From Promethearchaeota archaeon (GTDB taxonomy: Archaea > Asgardarchaeota > Lokiarchaeia > Sigyniarchaeales > SOKP01): a stretch of 64,000 bases of DNA. Below, in pieces: positions 1 through 8,669 of the stretch. Under the pieces are notes generated by a model. The model was given only the letters and a program-made list of their open reading frames with translations, was not told the origin of the DNA and ran no database searches. The stretch's first letter is position 1; each line of letters starts with the position of its first letter. The stretch covers positions 1-64,000 of the forward strand of contig JAEOTS010000004.1 of assembly GCA_016839745.1 (NCBI GenBank). The letters run 5' to 3'. Position numbers and translations under genes: made by a program.

Positions 1-530
1 GGCTTATTTGGGCTTGAATCTAAATATTTTAATGCTTTTTGAATGATATTATAATCGGCATCTTTTCCTTCCTCTTGTTCTCGTTTACCGAAATAAAAAG
101 ATTTCCTCAAATAATGATCTCTTGGAAAGGGATTATCTTTTAATAAACCTTCTCTGATAGGAATTCTCCTTGTAACGCTCGATTTTATACTCTTCTTATC
201 AAAAAGGTCGTTTCTCCCAATCCATATAACTTCATAACCATTTTCCTTAAGAAATTTAAATAAATTTTCTTCATATGGTTGTAATAATTGGTAAAGGCTT
301 CTATGGCTATTTGAGTGAACATATTGTCCCGTAAAAGTACAGCATCTAGAAGGTACGCACACGGGATTTACTGTAAAACATTTTGTAAAGGCAGCACCTT
401 CTTTTGCTAATTGGTCAATATTTGGTGTTTTAATAGCCGAATTATGCCTTTTTTCTAGAGATACAGTATCTCCCCTCATTTCATCAGCTACAAAAAGAAC
501 AATGTTCGGGAGCTCTTTATTTTCTGCCAT
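1..530 (-). CDS. Sulfatase family protein, N-terminal part (runs off the left edge)
   Basis: This is the first ~176 residues of a type I sulfatase, a hydrolase of sulfate esters (or, in some relatives, phosphoesters or phosphonates). The N-terminus begins MAENKELPNIVLFVADE, the usual opening beta strand followed by metal-ligand acidic residues. At about residues 57-62 there is a VCVPSR sequence, matching the C-x-P-S-R core whose cysteine becomes formylglycine in active sulfatases. No signal peptide is seen, so it is probably cytoplasmic. The ATG lies 83 bp from the divergent gene at 614, so the two share a promoter region. The substrate cannot be told, and the C-terminal half is outside the window. 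Confidence 0.88.
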   Translation of the reverse strand, partial: MAENKELPNIVLFVADEMRGDTVSLEKRHNSAIKTPNIDQLAKEGAAFTKCFTVNPVCVPSRCCTFTGQYVHSNSHRSLYQLLQPYEENLFKFLKENGYEVIWIGRNDLFDKKSIKSSVTRRIPIREGLLKDNPFPRDHYLRKSFYFGKREQEEGKDADYNIIQKALKYLDSSPNK

Positions 531-613
531 AGTATACTCTTCATTTTTAATGTTTAAAAATTTATTATTAATAGATAATTTTGTTAAACAATATTAAAGA
601 TAAATGAATAATC

Positions 614-1777
614 ATGAATTCGAGAGAAAGAGTAGAAGTTACTTTAAATCATAAAGAACCAGATAAAGTACCAATTGACTTGGGAGGTAATCAATCGAGC
701 ATACATATTAAGGCATACAAAAAATTACTAAATTATCTTGAAATTGAAGATAAAAATATTCAATACGCTGACTTCGTACAGCAAATCGCGCGACCATGCG
801 ATCAAATCTTAGAGCGATTTGGAATCGATATAAGATATGTTCAACCTTTAGGAGGTATGGTTAGAGTTCAAGATATGGAACCTTTATACGAGGGTAAGTA
901 TGTTGGTGTTTACGATCAATTTGGCGTTTTCTGGGGAGATCGTGCTGAAAAAGATTTGGAGGATATCTTATATTACGATCCAGTTATTCACCCATTTGAA
1001 AATTTTACCGATATTAAAGAAGTTAAAAGTTATAATTGGCCTGATGGACGGGATAAAACACCATTTGAAGGATTAAAAGCTTACGCTAAAAAATTGCACA
1101 ACGATACACAATTTGCATTATCAACACCTCCAGTAGGTTGTGTTTACGAATATTGCACTTTCTTATTCGGGTTCACAAAAACGCTAAGATATTTGAGAAC
1201 AAAGCCAGAAATTATAGTCTCAGCTATGGAAGGGCTTCTAAAGTATTGGGTTGATTATGTTACAACTTTTTTAAACGAAGTAGGGAGATATTTAGATGTG
1301 GTATGTATTAATGGTGATCTTGCAGAGCAAGCGGGACCTATAATGAGCATTAGACTTTACGAAAAAATGATTAAACCATTAGAACGGAAACTTTCAGAGA
1401 AAATACATCAATTAGTAGATGCTAAAATAAATTACCATTCTTGTGGTGCTATAGCTCAATTCATTCCTCATTTTGCCGAAATTGGATATGATGTTGTTAA
1501 TCCTGTGCAAATTAGTGCATACGATATGGAACCATGTTCTTTAAAAAAAAGATTTGGGGAAACTATGTCCTTTTGGGGAGGTTTATGTAATTCTCAAAAG
1601 ACATTACCTTTTGGGTCTTCTGAACAAATTAGAGAAGAAGTAAAGAGGAATTTTGAGTGTTTAAAACCAGGAGGAGGTTTTGTTGCTTCCCCCATTCATA
1701 ATGTGACCGCCGAAGTTCCACCTCAAAACATTGTAGCTATGTTCGACGCCGCTCTTGAGTTTAGAAACTATAAATAA
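614..1777 (+). CDS. Uroporphyrinogen decarboxylase-like (UroD/MtaA/CmuA superfamily) methyltransferase-type protein
   Basis: 387 residues with the UroD fold opening MNSRERVEVTLNHKEPD, typical of the MtaA/CmuA branch. That branch moves methyl groups to or from corrinoid proteins rather than decarboxylating porphyrin. A His-x-Cys pair (H275, C277, in YHSCGA) followed by C325 (GGLC) matches the zinc-binding H-x-C-xn-C of corrinoid methyltransferases, so I favour methyl transfer over haem synthesis. No corrinoid protein or reactivase is adjacent, so the methyl donor is unknown. The ATG at 614 lacks a strong ribosome site. Family call sure, function inferred. Confidence 0.8.
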   Translation: MNSRERVEVTLNHKEPDKVPIDLGGNQSSIHIKAYKKLLNYLEIEDKNIQYADFVQQIARPCDQILERFGIDIRYVQPLGGMVRVQDMEPLYEGKYVGVYDQFGVFWGDRAEKDLEDILYYDPVIHPFENFTDIKEVKSYNWPDGRDKTPFEGLKAYAKKLHNDTQFALSTPPVGCVYEYCTFLFGFTKTLRYLRTKPEIIVSAMEGLLKYWVDYVTTFLNEVGRYLDVVCINGDLAEQAGPIMSIRLYEKMIKPLERKLSEKIHQLVDAKINYHSCGAIAQFIPHFAEIGYDVVNPVQISAYDMEPCSLKKRFGETMSFWGGLCNSQKTLPFGSSEQIREEVKRNFECLKPGGGFVASPIHNVTAEVPPQNIVAMFDAALEFRNYK

Positions 1778-1833
1778 AAGAGTTTTAAGGATTTCATTAA
1801 TTTCGATATAATATCTATAGGTGAATTATTGTA

Positions 1834-2691
1834 ATAAACCAAAAATATAGAATTTTCGACGCCCATCTTCACACTTACGGGACTTTCCTTGGAAAGGATC
1901 AGGACATTTTAAGCTATTTGGATAACCACAATGTAGAGAAAGCAATTGTTACAACGGTAAATAGAGCTGCAAGTTCTAAAATCTACACTAACAATAATTT
2001 AAAAGAAAAAAATGAAAATTCTGAAGAAGATCTTGTTAAAAGAGCGTTCGAAAACTTAAGGAAGTTAATGCCCAAGGATCAGCTGGATCACCAAGATGTT
2101 ATTGATCTCTCAAATAGAGCTCCTGAAAGATTTTACAAATTTTTTTGGTTTAACCCTAAAATTAACTCTGAACAAGAAGAGCGCAGTTATAATATTTTAG
2201 AAAATCACTTCAAAAAGGGATTCTGTGGTGTTAAAGTCCATTCAGGGATTCATTTAGTAAAAATTCCTCGAGATATAATGAAACTGGCATCTTTTATACA
2301 AGGGTATAATAAAAGATTTCCATTATTCATCCACTTTACCCCCAAGTTTTCAGCTTTTGGAGGGATAAGTAGTAAAGATATAGCTCAACTGGCAAAAAGC
2401 TTTCCTGAATTACCAATAATAGTAGGACATGCCGGTTTAGCAATGGAATTTGCGATAGACTTTGGATTGAGCCTAAGGCAATTTAAAAATATATATTTTG
2501 AAACTTCTTGTTCCATTCCGTATGCTCTTTTAACGCTAGTCAAAACTGTTGGTCACCAAAGGCTATTATTCGGCTCAGATGCGCCCGTCACCAATCCCTT
2601 AAAGCTTGAAATTGATAAAATTTTAAGTTTACCCATATCGAATGATCAAAAGCAAGATATTTTCTATAACAATATTAACAGCTTAATTTGA
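1834..2691 (+). CDS. Amidohydrolase family (Amidohydrolase_2-type) metal-dependent hydrolase, probable ATA start
   Basis: About 285 residues with a complete amidohydrolase metal site: DAHLHT near residues 9-14 (H-x-H), a Lys/His in VKVHSG, His in IHFT, His in VGHAG and Asp in FGSDAP. It probably hydrolyses or decarboxylates a small carboxylate; the substrate is unknown. The H-x-H strand lies upstream of the first ATG/GTG/TTG in frame (TTG at 1918), so that start would destroy the active site. The frame opens after TGA at 1822-1824. AGGTGA at 1819-1824 is a ribosome site, and the following codons are ATT, ATT, GTA, ATA, AAC. I place the start at ATA 1834 because it gives MNQKYRIFDAHLH, the normal family N-terminus; ATT 1828 or GTA 1831 are possible. 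Confidence 0.78.
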   Translation: MNQKYRIFDAHLHTYGTFLGKDQDILSYLDNHNVEKAIVTTVNRAASSKIYTNNNLKEKNENSEEDLVKRAFENLRKLMPKDQLDHQDVIDLSNRAPERFYKFFWFNPKINSEQEERSYNILENHFKKGFCGVKVHSGIHLVKIPRDIMKLASFIQGYNKRFPLFIHFTPKFSAFGGISSKDIAQLAKSFPELPIIVGHAGLAMEFAIDFGLSLRQFKNIYFETSCSIPYALLTLVKTVGHQRLLFGSDAPVTNPLKLEIDKILSLPISNDQKQDIFYNNINSLI

Positions 2692-2894
2692 ACTAATGAT
2701 TTTTATATTTTCTAGATATTCTTCAAAATCTTCAACTGATAGATTATCACTCTTACTGAATTAATTTTTTATCGACTTCAAATTAGTTGTCGGAAAATTA
2801 ATTTGGAATTAAGTCAATTATTTTTGTTTTAATAATATAATATATAAGGGTAATTGTGTAACTTATAACTATAATTAAGTAAAAAATTAATTGA
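2692..2894. other. AT-rich intergenic region with possible gene remnant on the minus strand
   Basis: On the minus strand about 23 codons (roughly 2757 down to a TAA at 2683-2685) read as an acidic helix-like tail (LSVEDFEEYLENIKIISSN) without a start codon. This resembles the C-terminus of a lost gene. On the plus strand, TATA-like sequence around 2835-2850 probably serves the gene at 2895/2904. Confidence 0.25.
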
Positions 2895-3455
2895 GTGGAT
2901 AGTGTGAAAAATTTAGGGGATGATAAACACTACACAGAAAGCAATAATTATGATGTAGTAGAACTTTCAAAAGTTAACGACAAAATTATTAAAAAGCTTT
3001 TAGATTATCTGAAATATGATATATCGGATAAATTTTTCATTTCTTTTGAAAGTCTATTAAAATTAGGGGATAAAGTACCAGAGGCAACAATTAAAAATAT
3101 TATAAATGAACTAGACCAAACTCATAATTTCAAGAAGGAATTATTTCAATTTATTTTGAACTTTACAAAGGATGATACTGTTGAATATCATTTGTTACCC
3201 CAGATTTATAGCCCAGATTTTATTATAAGGGCACGAGCAATAATGAAGATTAAAGAAAACAATGATGTTCGATATCTTAAGTTCCTACTTCCTCTCTTAG
3301 ATGACCCTGACGATTCTGTTAGATGGAGTGTAATAAAATTCTTATCCCAACATATATATAATCCAATAATCTATAATGAACTGAAAAAACATCAAAATAA
3401 GGAGTTAAATCCTATTATTTCTGAAAATTTGAAAGAAGTATTTGATACGGAATAA
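2895..3455 (+). CDS. HEAT-repeat-like alpha-helical protein
   Basis: Up to 186 residues, almost entirely helical. The C-terminal half shows HEAT/PBS-lyase-like helix pairs (IYSPDFIIRARAIMKI, then LDDPDDSVRWSVIKFL). Such proteins are usually binding scaffolds with no catalysis of their own. GAGTGG at 2893-2898 is a plausible ribosome site, and GTG at 2904 (MKNLGDDK) sits 5 bases after it; GTG 2895 would overlap the site, so 2904 is the likelier start. The partner is unknown; it may be the small GTPase encoded about 200 bp downstream. Confidence 0.7.
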   Translation: MDSVKNLGDDKHYTESNNYDVVELSKVNDKIIKKLLDYLKYDISDKFFISFESLLKLGDKVPEATIKNIINELDQTHNFKKELFQFILNFTKDDTVEYHLLPQIYSPDFIIRARAIMKIKENNDVRYLKFLLPLLDDPDDSVRWSVIKFLSQHIYNPIIYNELKKHQNKELNPIISENLKEVFDTE

Positions 3456-3660
3456 AGACTATTTTTTTATATATCTTATTCTTTTTTAAATTATCCTCTA
3501 TCTAATTTGTTCTTTTATTTTAAATTTTTAATAAAAAGTAAAGAATTAAAAAAGAGAGTTTTAATTATATAAATAGGATTTAAGACCCAATATATAAAAT
3601 TTAAAATAAAATCTAATCAACAAGGTTGAAGGGACAAAAAAAAATAAAAAGGTGTAAAAG

Positions 3661-4191
3661 ATATCGTCGTATGATTATACATTTAAGATTTTACTTCTTG
3701 GTGATGCTTCTGTAGGGAAAACTTCCTTTACTAAGCGATATTGCTATAATGTCTTCAATCCCAGCGAAAGGTTAACAATCGGAGTAGATTTTCATGTAAA
3801 AACCATTGAATTACATGGAGAAAAGATAAAACTCCAGATCTGGGACGTTGGAGGCGAAGAACGCTTCAGATTTTTATTACCTACATACTGTTTAGGAGCA
3901 AATGCTGCATTTTTACTGTATGATGTTACCCGATCTCAAACGCTAGATAATATTAGTGAATGGACAAATATAGTTAACCAAAAAGCCGGAGATATTCCCA
4001 TCATGCTTGTTGGGTCTAAAATCGATCTTGAGGAGGATCAACGCGAAGTTCCTCGAGAGCATGGTATAGATGTAGCAGAAAAGAATAGCATGGCTTCATT
4101 TGGTGAAATTTCAAGTAAAACTGGCCAGAATGTAAATAAAACATTTGAGGTTTTAACCGAACTTACATTAGAAAGAACTCAAAATAGGTGA
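3661..4191 (+). CDS. Rab/Ras-like small GTPase, probable ATA start codon
   Basis: A complete small GTPase of 176 residues. P-loop GDASVGKTS (14-22), switch I with LTIGVDFH, G3 motif WDVGGEE, G4-like GSKID and G5-like SSK near the end. Two deviations: DVGG replaces the usual DTAGQ, and serine replaces asparagine in NKxD, which may alter guanine binding. There is no C-terminal prenylation cysteine. The first in-frame ATG (4003) would remove half the G domain. The frame opens after TAA at 3655-3657. GGTG at 3651-3654 is followed 6 bases later by ATA at 3661, exactly where relatives have ATG (the family N-terminus is typically MSSYDYTFKILLLGD). It is followed 4 bp later by the winged-helix gene at 4196. 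Confidence 0.88.
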   Translation: MSSYDYTFKILLLGDASVGKTSFTKRYCYNVFNPSERLTIGVDFHVKTIELHGEKIKLQIWDVGGEERFRFLLPTYCLGANAAFLLYDVTRSQTLDNISEWTNIVNQKAGDIPIMLVGSKIDLEEDQREVPREHGIDVAEKNSMASFGEISSKTGQNVNKTFEVLTELTLERTQNR

Positions 4192-4195
4192 TTGA

Positions 4196-5158
4196 ATGTC
4201 CGAACGCGAATTTCTAGCTCTCAGCTCTCTATTTGATGCGATAGGAGTTATCGAAAAAGGTATAGAGAAAATATACCACTATTTACTACAACACAAAAGA
4301 ATTGATAACTTAAATGAGGTTAGCACGCAATTTAATCTAACCTTAAAGAGAGGCTATAAAATTTGCGCAGTATTGAACGATTTAGGACTCGTTCAAATAT
4401 ATGACCGACCGATGAAGATTTTAGCAAAAAGTCCACCTATAGCGATTTGGCAGAGAATTATAAATGACCGAATTGAGGCGTTATCACAACTTTTTCAGGA
4501 AAGGAAAGAAAAAGCCGAAAGTGCGTTAGAAGATTTCATACAAAATTATAGTTTTACTGAACAAGTAACTCAAGAATTCGTTGAATTTATCAATTACGAC
4601 TTAAATAACTTCGATGAAACATATATTTCTTTTATGGCAGAAAAGGAATGTAAGATTGCGTTAGGAATTAGATACGAAAACGAACTAAGTTCAGTGATTA
4701 AAAAATATGGGATCTCAAATTTACCAGAAGATTTAAATGATGCTATGAAATCAGGAATGACAAAAATCAGAGAAAATCTATTCAATGTAGACATTCAGGC
4801 TATATTTAGTACTGAGTTAATTAAAGAATTGTTATTAAGCGAGGAATTTAAGCTGGTCTCTAATTATCTTGCTTTATATGACCTAAAATTTAAGAATATT
4901 GATGTCAGGGTCACAGACGAGGATTTTAGTAATTTTAATCTCACTGATAGCGAATTAATCCAACCTAGTTTCGATCCAACGAATAAATTAATTGGAGCTT
5001 ACATTTCTCGAAATGCCAACATATTCCAAATCTTTTACGAGAAATTTAATGAATTATACGAAAAGGGAATTCCCCTAACTCAATTTTTAAAAGAACAAAA
5101 AGAGATTAAAGACGAATCTTATTCTAAAACCCAGTTATTTGGATTATGCTTGTTGTAA
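4196..5158 (+). CDS. Winged-helix (TrmB-like N-terminus) protein co-transcribed with small GTPase
   Basis: 320 residues. The first ~80 look like a TrmB/Lrp-type winged helix (YHYLLQHKRIDNLNEVS, then FNLTLKRGYKICAVLNDLGLV). A long acidic helical stretch with coiled-coil character (about 95-135) and a C-terminal mixed domain follow; no sugar-binding motif was recognised. The ATG lies 4 bp after the GTPase stop, so the pair is almost certainly translated from one mRNA. The link suggests an effector or regulator working with the GTPase; this is inference. It could bind DNA, or the winged helix could serve protein contacts. Confidence 0.72.
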   Translation: MSEREFLALSSLFDAIGVIEKGIEKIYHYLLQHKRIDNLNEVSTQFNLTLKRGYKICAVLNDLGLVQIYDRPMKILAKSPPIAIWQRIINDRIEALSQLFQERKEKAESALEDFIQNYSFTEQVTQEFVEFINYDLNNFDETYISFMAEKECKIALGIRYENELSSVIKKYGISNLPEDLNDAMKSGMTKIRENLFNVDIQAIFSTELIKELLLSEEFKLVSNYLALYDLKFKNIDVRVTDEDFSNFNLTDSELIQPSFDPTNKLIGAYISRNANIFQIFYEKFNELYEKGIPLTQFLKEQKEIKDESYSKTQLFGLCLL

Positions 5159-5217
5159 AATAAAACGAATAGAAATAATACTTTCAAAAATAAAAAAAAA
5201 TAGTGTTTATTTAATTC

Positions 5218-5655
5218 TTAATCATATCTTTTGTATGTGAAGATTAACCAGAGAAATCCGAAAACGCCAACGATTGCAGCAACGATTGTGATATAATTTG
5301 GCCAATATGCAGCGTCAAAAGATCCTGGTGCAGATATCCATCCTATTATTGCAGTAATGCCAACTGCTGCCATTATGCTAAGAACAACCAATCCCATTCC
5401 CATCGCATATTCTTCTTCTCTAAACATGCCTATTCCAGATACTAAGCACCAGAAACCTAACAATAACGAAACTATTCCTTGACCTCCAAAAATGGAGAGT
5501 GCTTCATCAACTCCCGTTCCTGTAAGCCACGCTGGAGTGTAAATACCTGCCCAGGCTAATAATTCCATCACAGCTTTAAAGATAAATAATAAGCCAATTA
5601 TTATCATTAAAAAATTTAGAAGTTCGTTCGAATCTTTCTTCTTTTGTTCACTCAT
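5218..5655 (-). CDS. Small four-helix membrane protein
   Basis: 145 residues with a charged cytoplasmic N-terminus (MSEQKKKDSNE) and four hydrophobic segments at about 13-33, 55-75, 82-102 and 118-140, ending in a basic tail (TYKRYD). No catalytic motif is visible. It converges with the winged-helix gene (59 bp between stops) and diverges from the HEAT-LRR gene at 5857, sharing the AT-rich region 5656-5856. Function unknown. Confidence 0.75.
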   Translation of the reverse strand: MSEQKKKDSNELLNFLMIIIGLLFIFKAVMELLAWAGIYTPAWLTGTGVDEALSIFGGQGIVSLLLGFWCLVSGIGMFREEEYAMGMGLVVLSIMAAVGITAIIGWISAPGSFDAAYWPNYITIVAAIVGVFGFLWLIFTYKRYD

Positions 5656-5856
5656 TTTTTGATAAACCTTTTTATTTTTAATTAAGATTAGATGTTGAGT
5701 ATGAAAATAACTTCCTACATATATAAATTTAATTTATTGAGATTATAAACCCGATAATAAATGTGTCCAAGTTTTGATAGGTATAATTAAGTAAAATTAT
5801 TTAAATTCTAAAGACAAATTAGAGTAAACTACATCGCATTTTAGATTTAATTAAAA

Positions 5857-6843
5857 ATGGAAAAGTTTTTATCACCAGAAACAATATACGCTGGCGTGAA
5901 AAGTAAAGAGATTAGTAAAAATATCGCTGCTGATCAATTAATTTCTTTAATTGAAGGAAGTAATATTCCAAAGATTCGTTCTGAATCAATTTCCATTTTG
6001 AGTAAAATAAATATTCGTGATTCTAGAATTTTCAAAATAATAGAAAACTCTCTTTTATCGGATGAGTCTTCATTTGTAAGAAGTTCCGCTGTGAATCTTA
6101 TTGGGTGCAACTTTTTAAAAGAAGGATTAGATATACTAACATGGGTGGTACGACATGACAAATCACCACAAGTAATAAAAGCCATTTTTGATCTGAATTT
6201 GGATCTTGCTAATACGCATTTAAAGTCATTAAAAAAAGAGTTAGACAATTATTTAGAGAAAATTGCTTTAGCTATTGGGATTGTTCATAATGAGGCGAAG
6301 TTTATTTTAGATTTAGAGGGAAAATTTGCTTGCACAGAAGAAAAATATGAACTCGAGTTAGGATCTTACAAGTTATTTACAAAGCTCAAAGATCAAAAAC
6401 TAGGAGAATTTTGGTTGACAATAAAAAAGAAACACATTGAAGCTTTGAGCTTTAATTATTTTAATTGGAGATATTTGAAACAAAATCCTAGTGTGTTTGA
6501 TTCTATATTTAATTTACAGGATCCCATTGTATACTTAAATCTACTAAGAAAATTTCATTTAAGCCATATAATCGATTTTTTAATACCGGAATCAATGTCT
6601 CTCCTTACAAAACTTAAAAAATTAAATCTAAGCAAAAATAATATTCGATTTTTACCAAAATCAATGTTTTTACTTTCTAATCTTAAATATTTGGATTTAA
6701 GTTATAACATGTTGAGTGAAATACCAGAAGAAATCACGAATTTAAAATTTTTAAATACATTAAGAATTCATAATAATCAAATTAGTGAAATTCCTAAAGC
6801 TTTAAGTGCTTATTTAGATAGACTTAGCAATTATAAGATTTAA
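5857..6843 (+). CDS. HEAT-like plus leucine-rich-repeat protein
   Basis: 328 residues, no signal peptide. The N-terminal ~130 residues form HEAT-like helix pairs (SISILSKINIRDSRIFKII, SSFVRSSAVNLIG). A middle segment of unknown fold (about 150-235) precedes three LRR units near 245-320 (LKKLNLSKNNIRFLPKSM, LKYLDLSYNMLSEIPEEI, LNTLRIHNNQISEIPKAL). Both repeat types are protein-binding scaffolds and are common in Asgard genomes. The gene stands alone, with its own AT-rich promoter region. Confidence 0.75.
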   Translation: MEKFLSPETIYAGVKSKEISKNIAADQLISLIEGSNIPKIRSESISILSKINIRDSRIFKIIENSLLSDESSFVRSSAVNLIGCNFLKEGLDILTWVVRHDKSPQVIKAIFDLNLDLANTHLKSLKKELDNYLEKIALAIGIVHNEAKFILDLEGKFACTEEKYELELGSYKLFTKLKDQKLGEFWLTIKKKHIEALSFNYFNWRYLKQNPSVFDSIFNLQDPIVYLNLLRKFHLSHIIDFLIPESMSLLTKLKKLNLSKNNIRFLPKSMFLLSNLKYLDLSYNMLSEIPEEITNLKFLNTLRIHNNQISEIPKALSAYLDRLSNYKI

Positions 6844-6932
6844 TCTTCTTTACATTTTTGTTAAGGTTAATTATTTAAACAATAAAATCTAATTCTAAAA
6901 TCAATATACCAATTTAAGAAAAAGGTTTTAAA

Positions 6933-8645
6933 ATGAGTGAAGAAAAGAAATTGATTAATGGTGGGGATGTTTTAATTAAATGTTTGCTAAAAGAGAATGT
7001 AAAGTATCTTTTTGGAGTTCCAGGTGGCCAATTCTTAAACATGTATGATGCTATTTACAACTGGGGGCGAGAAGCCGGAATAGAAACAATTTTATTCAGA
7101 CATGAGGCAGCAGCAGCACATGCAGCTGATGCATGGGCGCGAGTAACAAACACCCCGGGAATATGTTTTGGAACTGTAGGTCCTGGGGCAACTAATTTAA
7201 TTTCTGGGGTAGGAGCTGCCTGGGCTGACAATATACCTGTGATTGCAATCGTACCTCAAGTTAATTCTGAGTTCCAAGACTCTTTTACTTTACAGGGTAG
7301 TCTTGATCAAATTACAATGTACAAACCAATTACAAAATATCAAAAAAGTATTCGAAAGCTTAAAGAGATTCCAGATGCTGTCCATAAAGCATTTAGAGAA
7401 TCCTTAAGTGGGCGTCCTCAACCTGTTTTATTAGAAATATTTGAAGATGCTTTTCTTGAAGAGATCGACGAAAACGAAATAGATGTATTAAACAAAGAAA
7501 AATATCGAGCTTTAGGAATGCCAGCTATAAGGGATGAAACAATTGAAAAGGCTTTAGATCTTATAAAAAAGGCTGAAAAACCATTAATAATTTCCGGGGG
7601 AGGTGTTTCTCGAGCAGAAGCTTGGAATGAATTGGAAGAATTTGTTGACTACTTACAGTTACCTCTAATAACATCAAGTAGTGGGATTGGAACATTATCA
7701 AAAAACCCACAATACCTGTTTGGAACAGGAATCGCGGGTATGGGTTTAAAAATAATCCCCGAAGCAGATGTTGTCGTTGCTCTTGGATGTAAGTTTTCTT
7801 GGACTATGGCTCATGGGGAAGAGCCTTTTTGGAAGAACTCTCAAACATTAATCCAAGTAGACATTGACCCTTCAATAATTGGGCGTGCAAAGCCAATTAG
7901 CTTAGGAATTATTGGTGATTGTAAACAATTTTTAGCTCAAATCCTTGAAAAAGTAAAACAGGGTGATAGAGTAGAAACGAGAGAATGGTTGGAAGAATTG
8001 AAAACAACTCGGCAAAATATAATCGAGAAATTAAAAAAGAAATTGGTAAAAGATAAAATACCGATTGCTCCTAAAAGACTAATAAAAGATATATTTGAAG
8101 CTATGGATGAAGATGCTATATTAATTCTTGATGGTGGAGATATATCAGTCTCTGCAGCCGAACAAATATATGACTATAATATCCGAAAACCACTCTCAAC
8201 ACTAGCAGCTACTGGAATGGGGCAATTAGGTACTGCAGTCCCTTACGGAATTGGTGCTAAGTTAGCAAAACCGGACAAACAAGTGGTTGCTATAGCAGGA
8301 GATGGAGCATTTTTGATAAATATTCAAGATTTAGAAACAGCAGTTAGATTACATCTTAAAAATCTCGTATATGTGGTCGCAAATAACGACGCCTGGGGGA
8401 TGATTAAATCAGGACAGAAGTTATTTAAGGGGAAACGCTTTATTGATGTAGACCTTCCCGCATTTGATTTTGCAAAATGTGCAGAAGCTTTTGGTTGCTA
8501 CGGAGAGGTTGTAACTGATCCAAATGAAATTAAACCTGCTTTTGAGAGAGCAAAGAATTCTGGGAAACCAGCAATTCTAGACGTAAAGATTGGATTTCAA
8601 ACTCCTGATACAACCAAACTAATGGGAGCCATGGGAATACTTTAA
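6933..8645 (+). CDS. Thiamine-diphosphate-dependent enzyme of the acetolactate synthase / 2-hydroxyacyl-CoA lyase superfamily
   Basis: 570 residues in the three-domain order of the acetolactate synthase superfamily. The ThDP-activating glutamate is E58 (FRHEAAAAHAADAWAR). The C-terminal cofactor motif runs from GDG (about 456) to ANN about 28 residues later. No regulatory (IlvN) subunit is nearby. The segment LDQITMYKPITKYQ recalls both AHAS and oxalyl-CoA decarboxylase/2-hydroxyacyl-CoA lyase. With an alcohol dehydrogenase 24 bp downstream and acyl-CoA genes beyond, a catabolic carboligase or hydroxyacyl-CoA lyase is as likely as branched amino-acid synthesis. Start ATG 6933 after an AAAGG ribosome site. 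Confidence 0.82.
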   Translation: MSEEKKLINGGDVLIKCLLKENVKYLFGVPGGQFLNMYDAIYNWGREAGIETILFRHEAAAAHAADAWARVTNTPGICFGTVGPGATNLISGVGAAWADNIPVIAIVPQVNSEFQDSFTLQGSLDQITMYKPITKYQKSIRKLKEIPDAVHKAFRESLSGRPQPVLLEIFEDAFLEEIDENEIDVLNKEKYRALGMPAIRDETIEKALDLIKKAEKPLIISGGGVSRAEAWNELEEFVDYLQLPLITSSSGIGTLSKNPQYLFGTGIAGMGLKIIPEADVVVALGCKFSWTMAHGEEPFWKNSQTLIQVDIDPSIIGRAKPISLGIIGDCKQFLAQILEKVKQGDRVETREWLEELKTTRQNIIEKLKKKLVKDKIPIAPKRLIKDIFEAMDEDAILILDGGDISVSAAEQIYDYNIRKPLSTLAATGMGQLGTAVPYGIGAKLAKPDKQVVAIAGDGAFLINIQDLETAVRLHLKNLVYVVANNDAWGMIKSGQKLFKGKRFIDVDLPAFDFAKCAEAFGCYGEVVTDPNEIKPAFERAKNSGKPAILDVKIGFQTPDTTKLMGAMGIL

Positions 8646-8669
8646 TGATTAATAAAAGGTGTTAAAATA

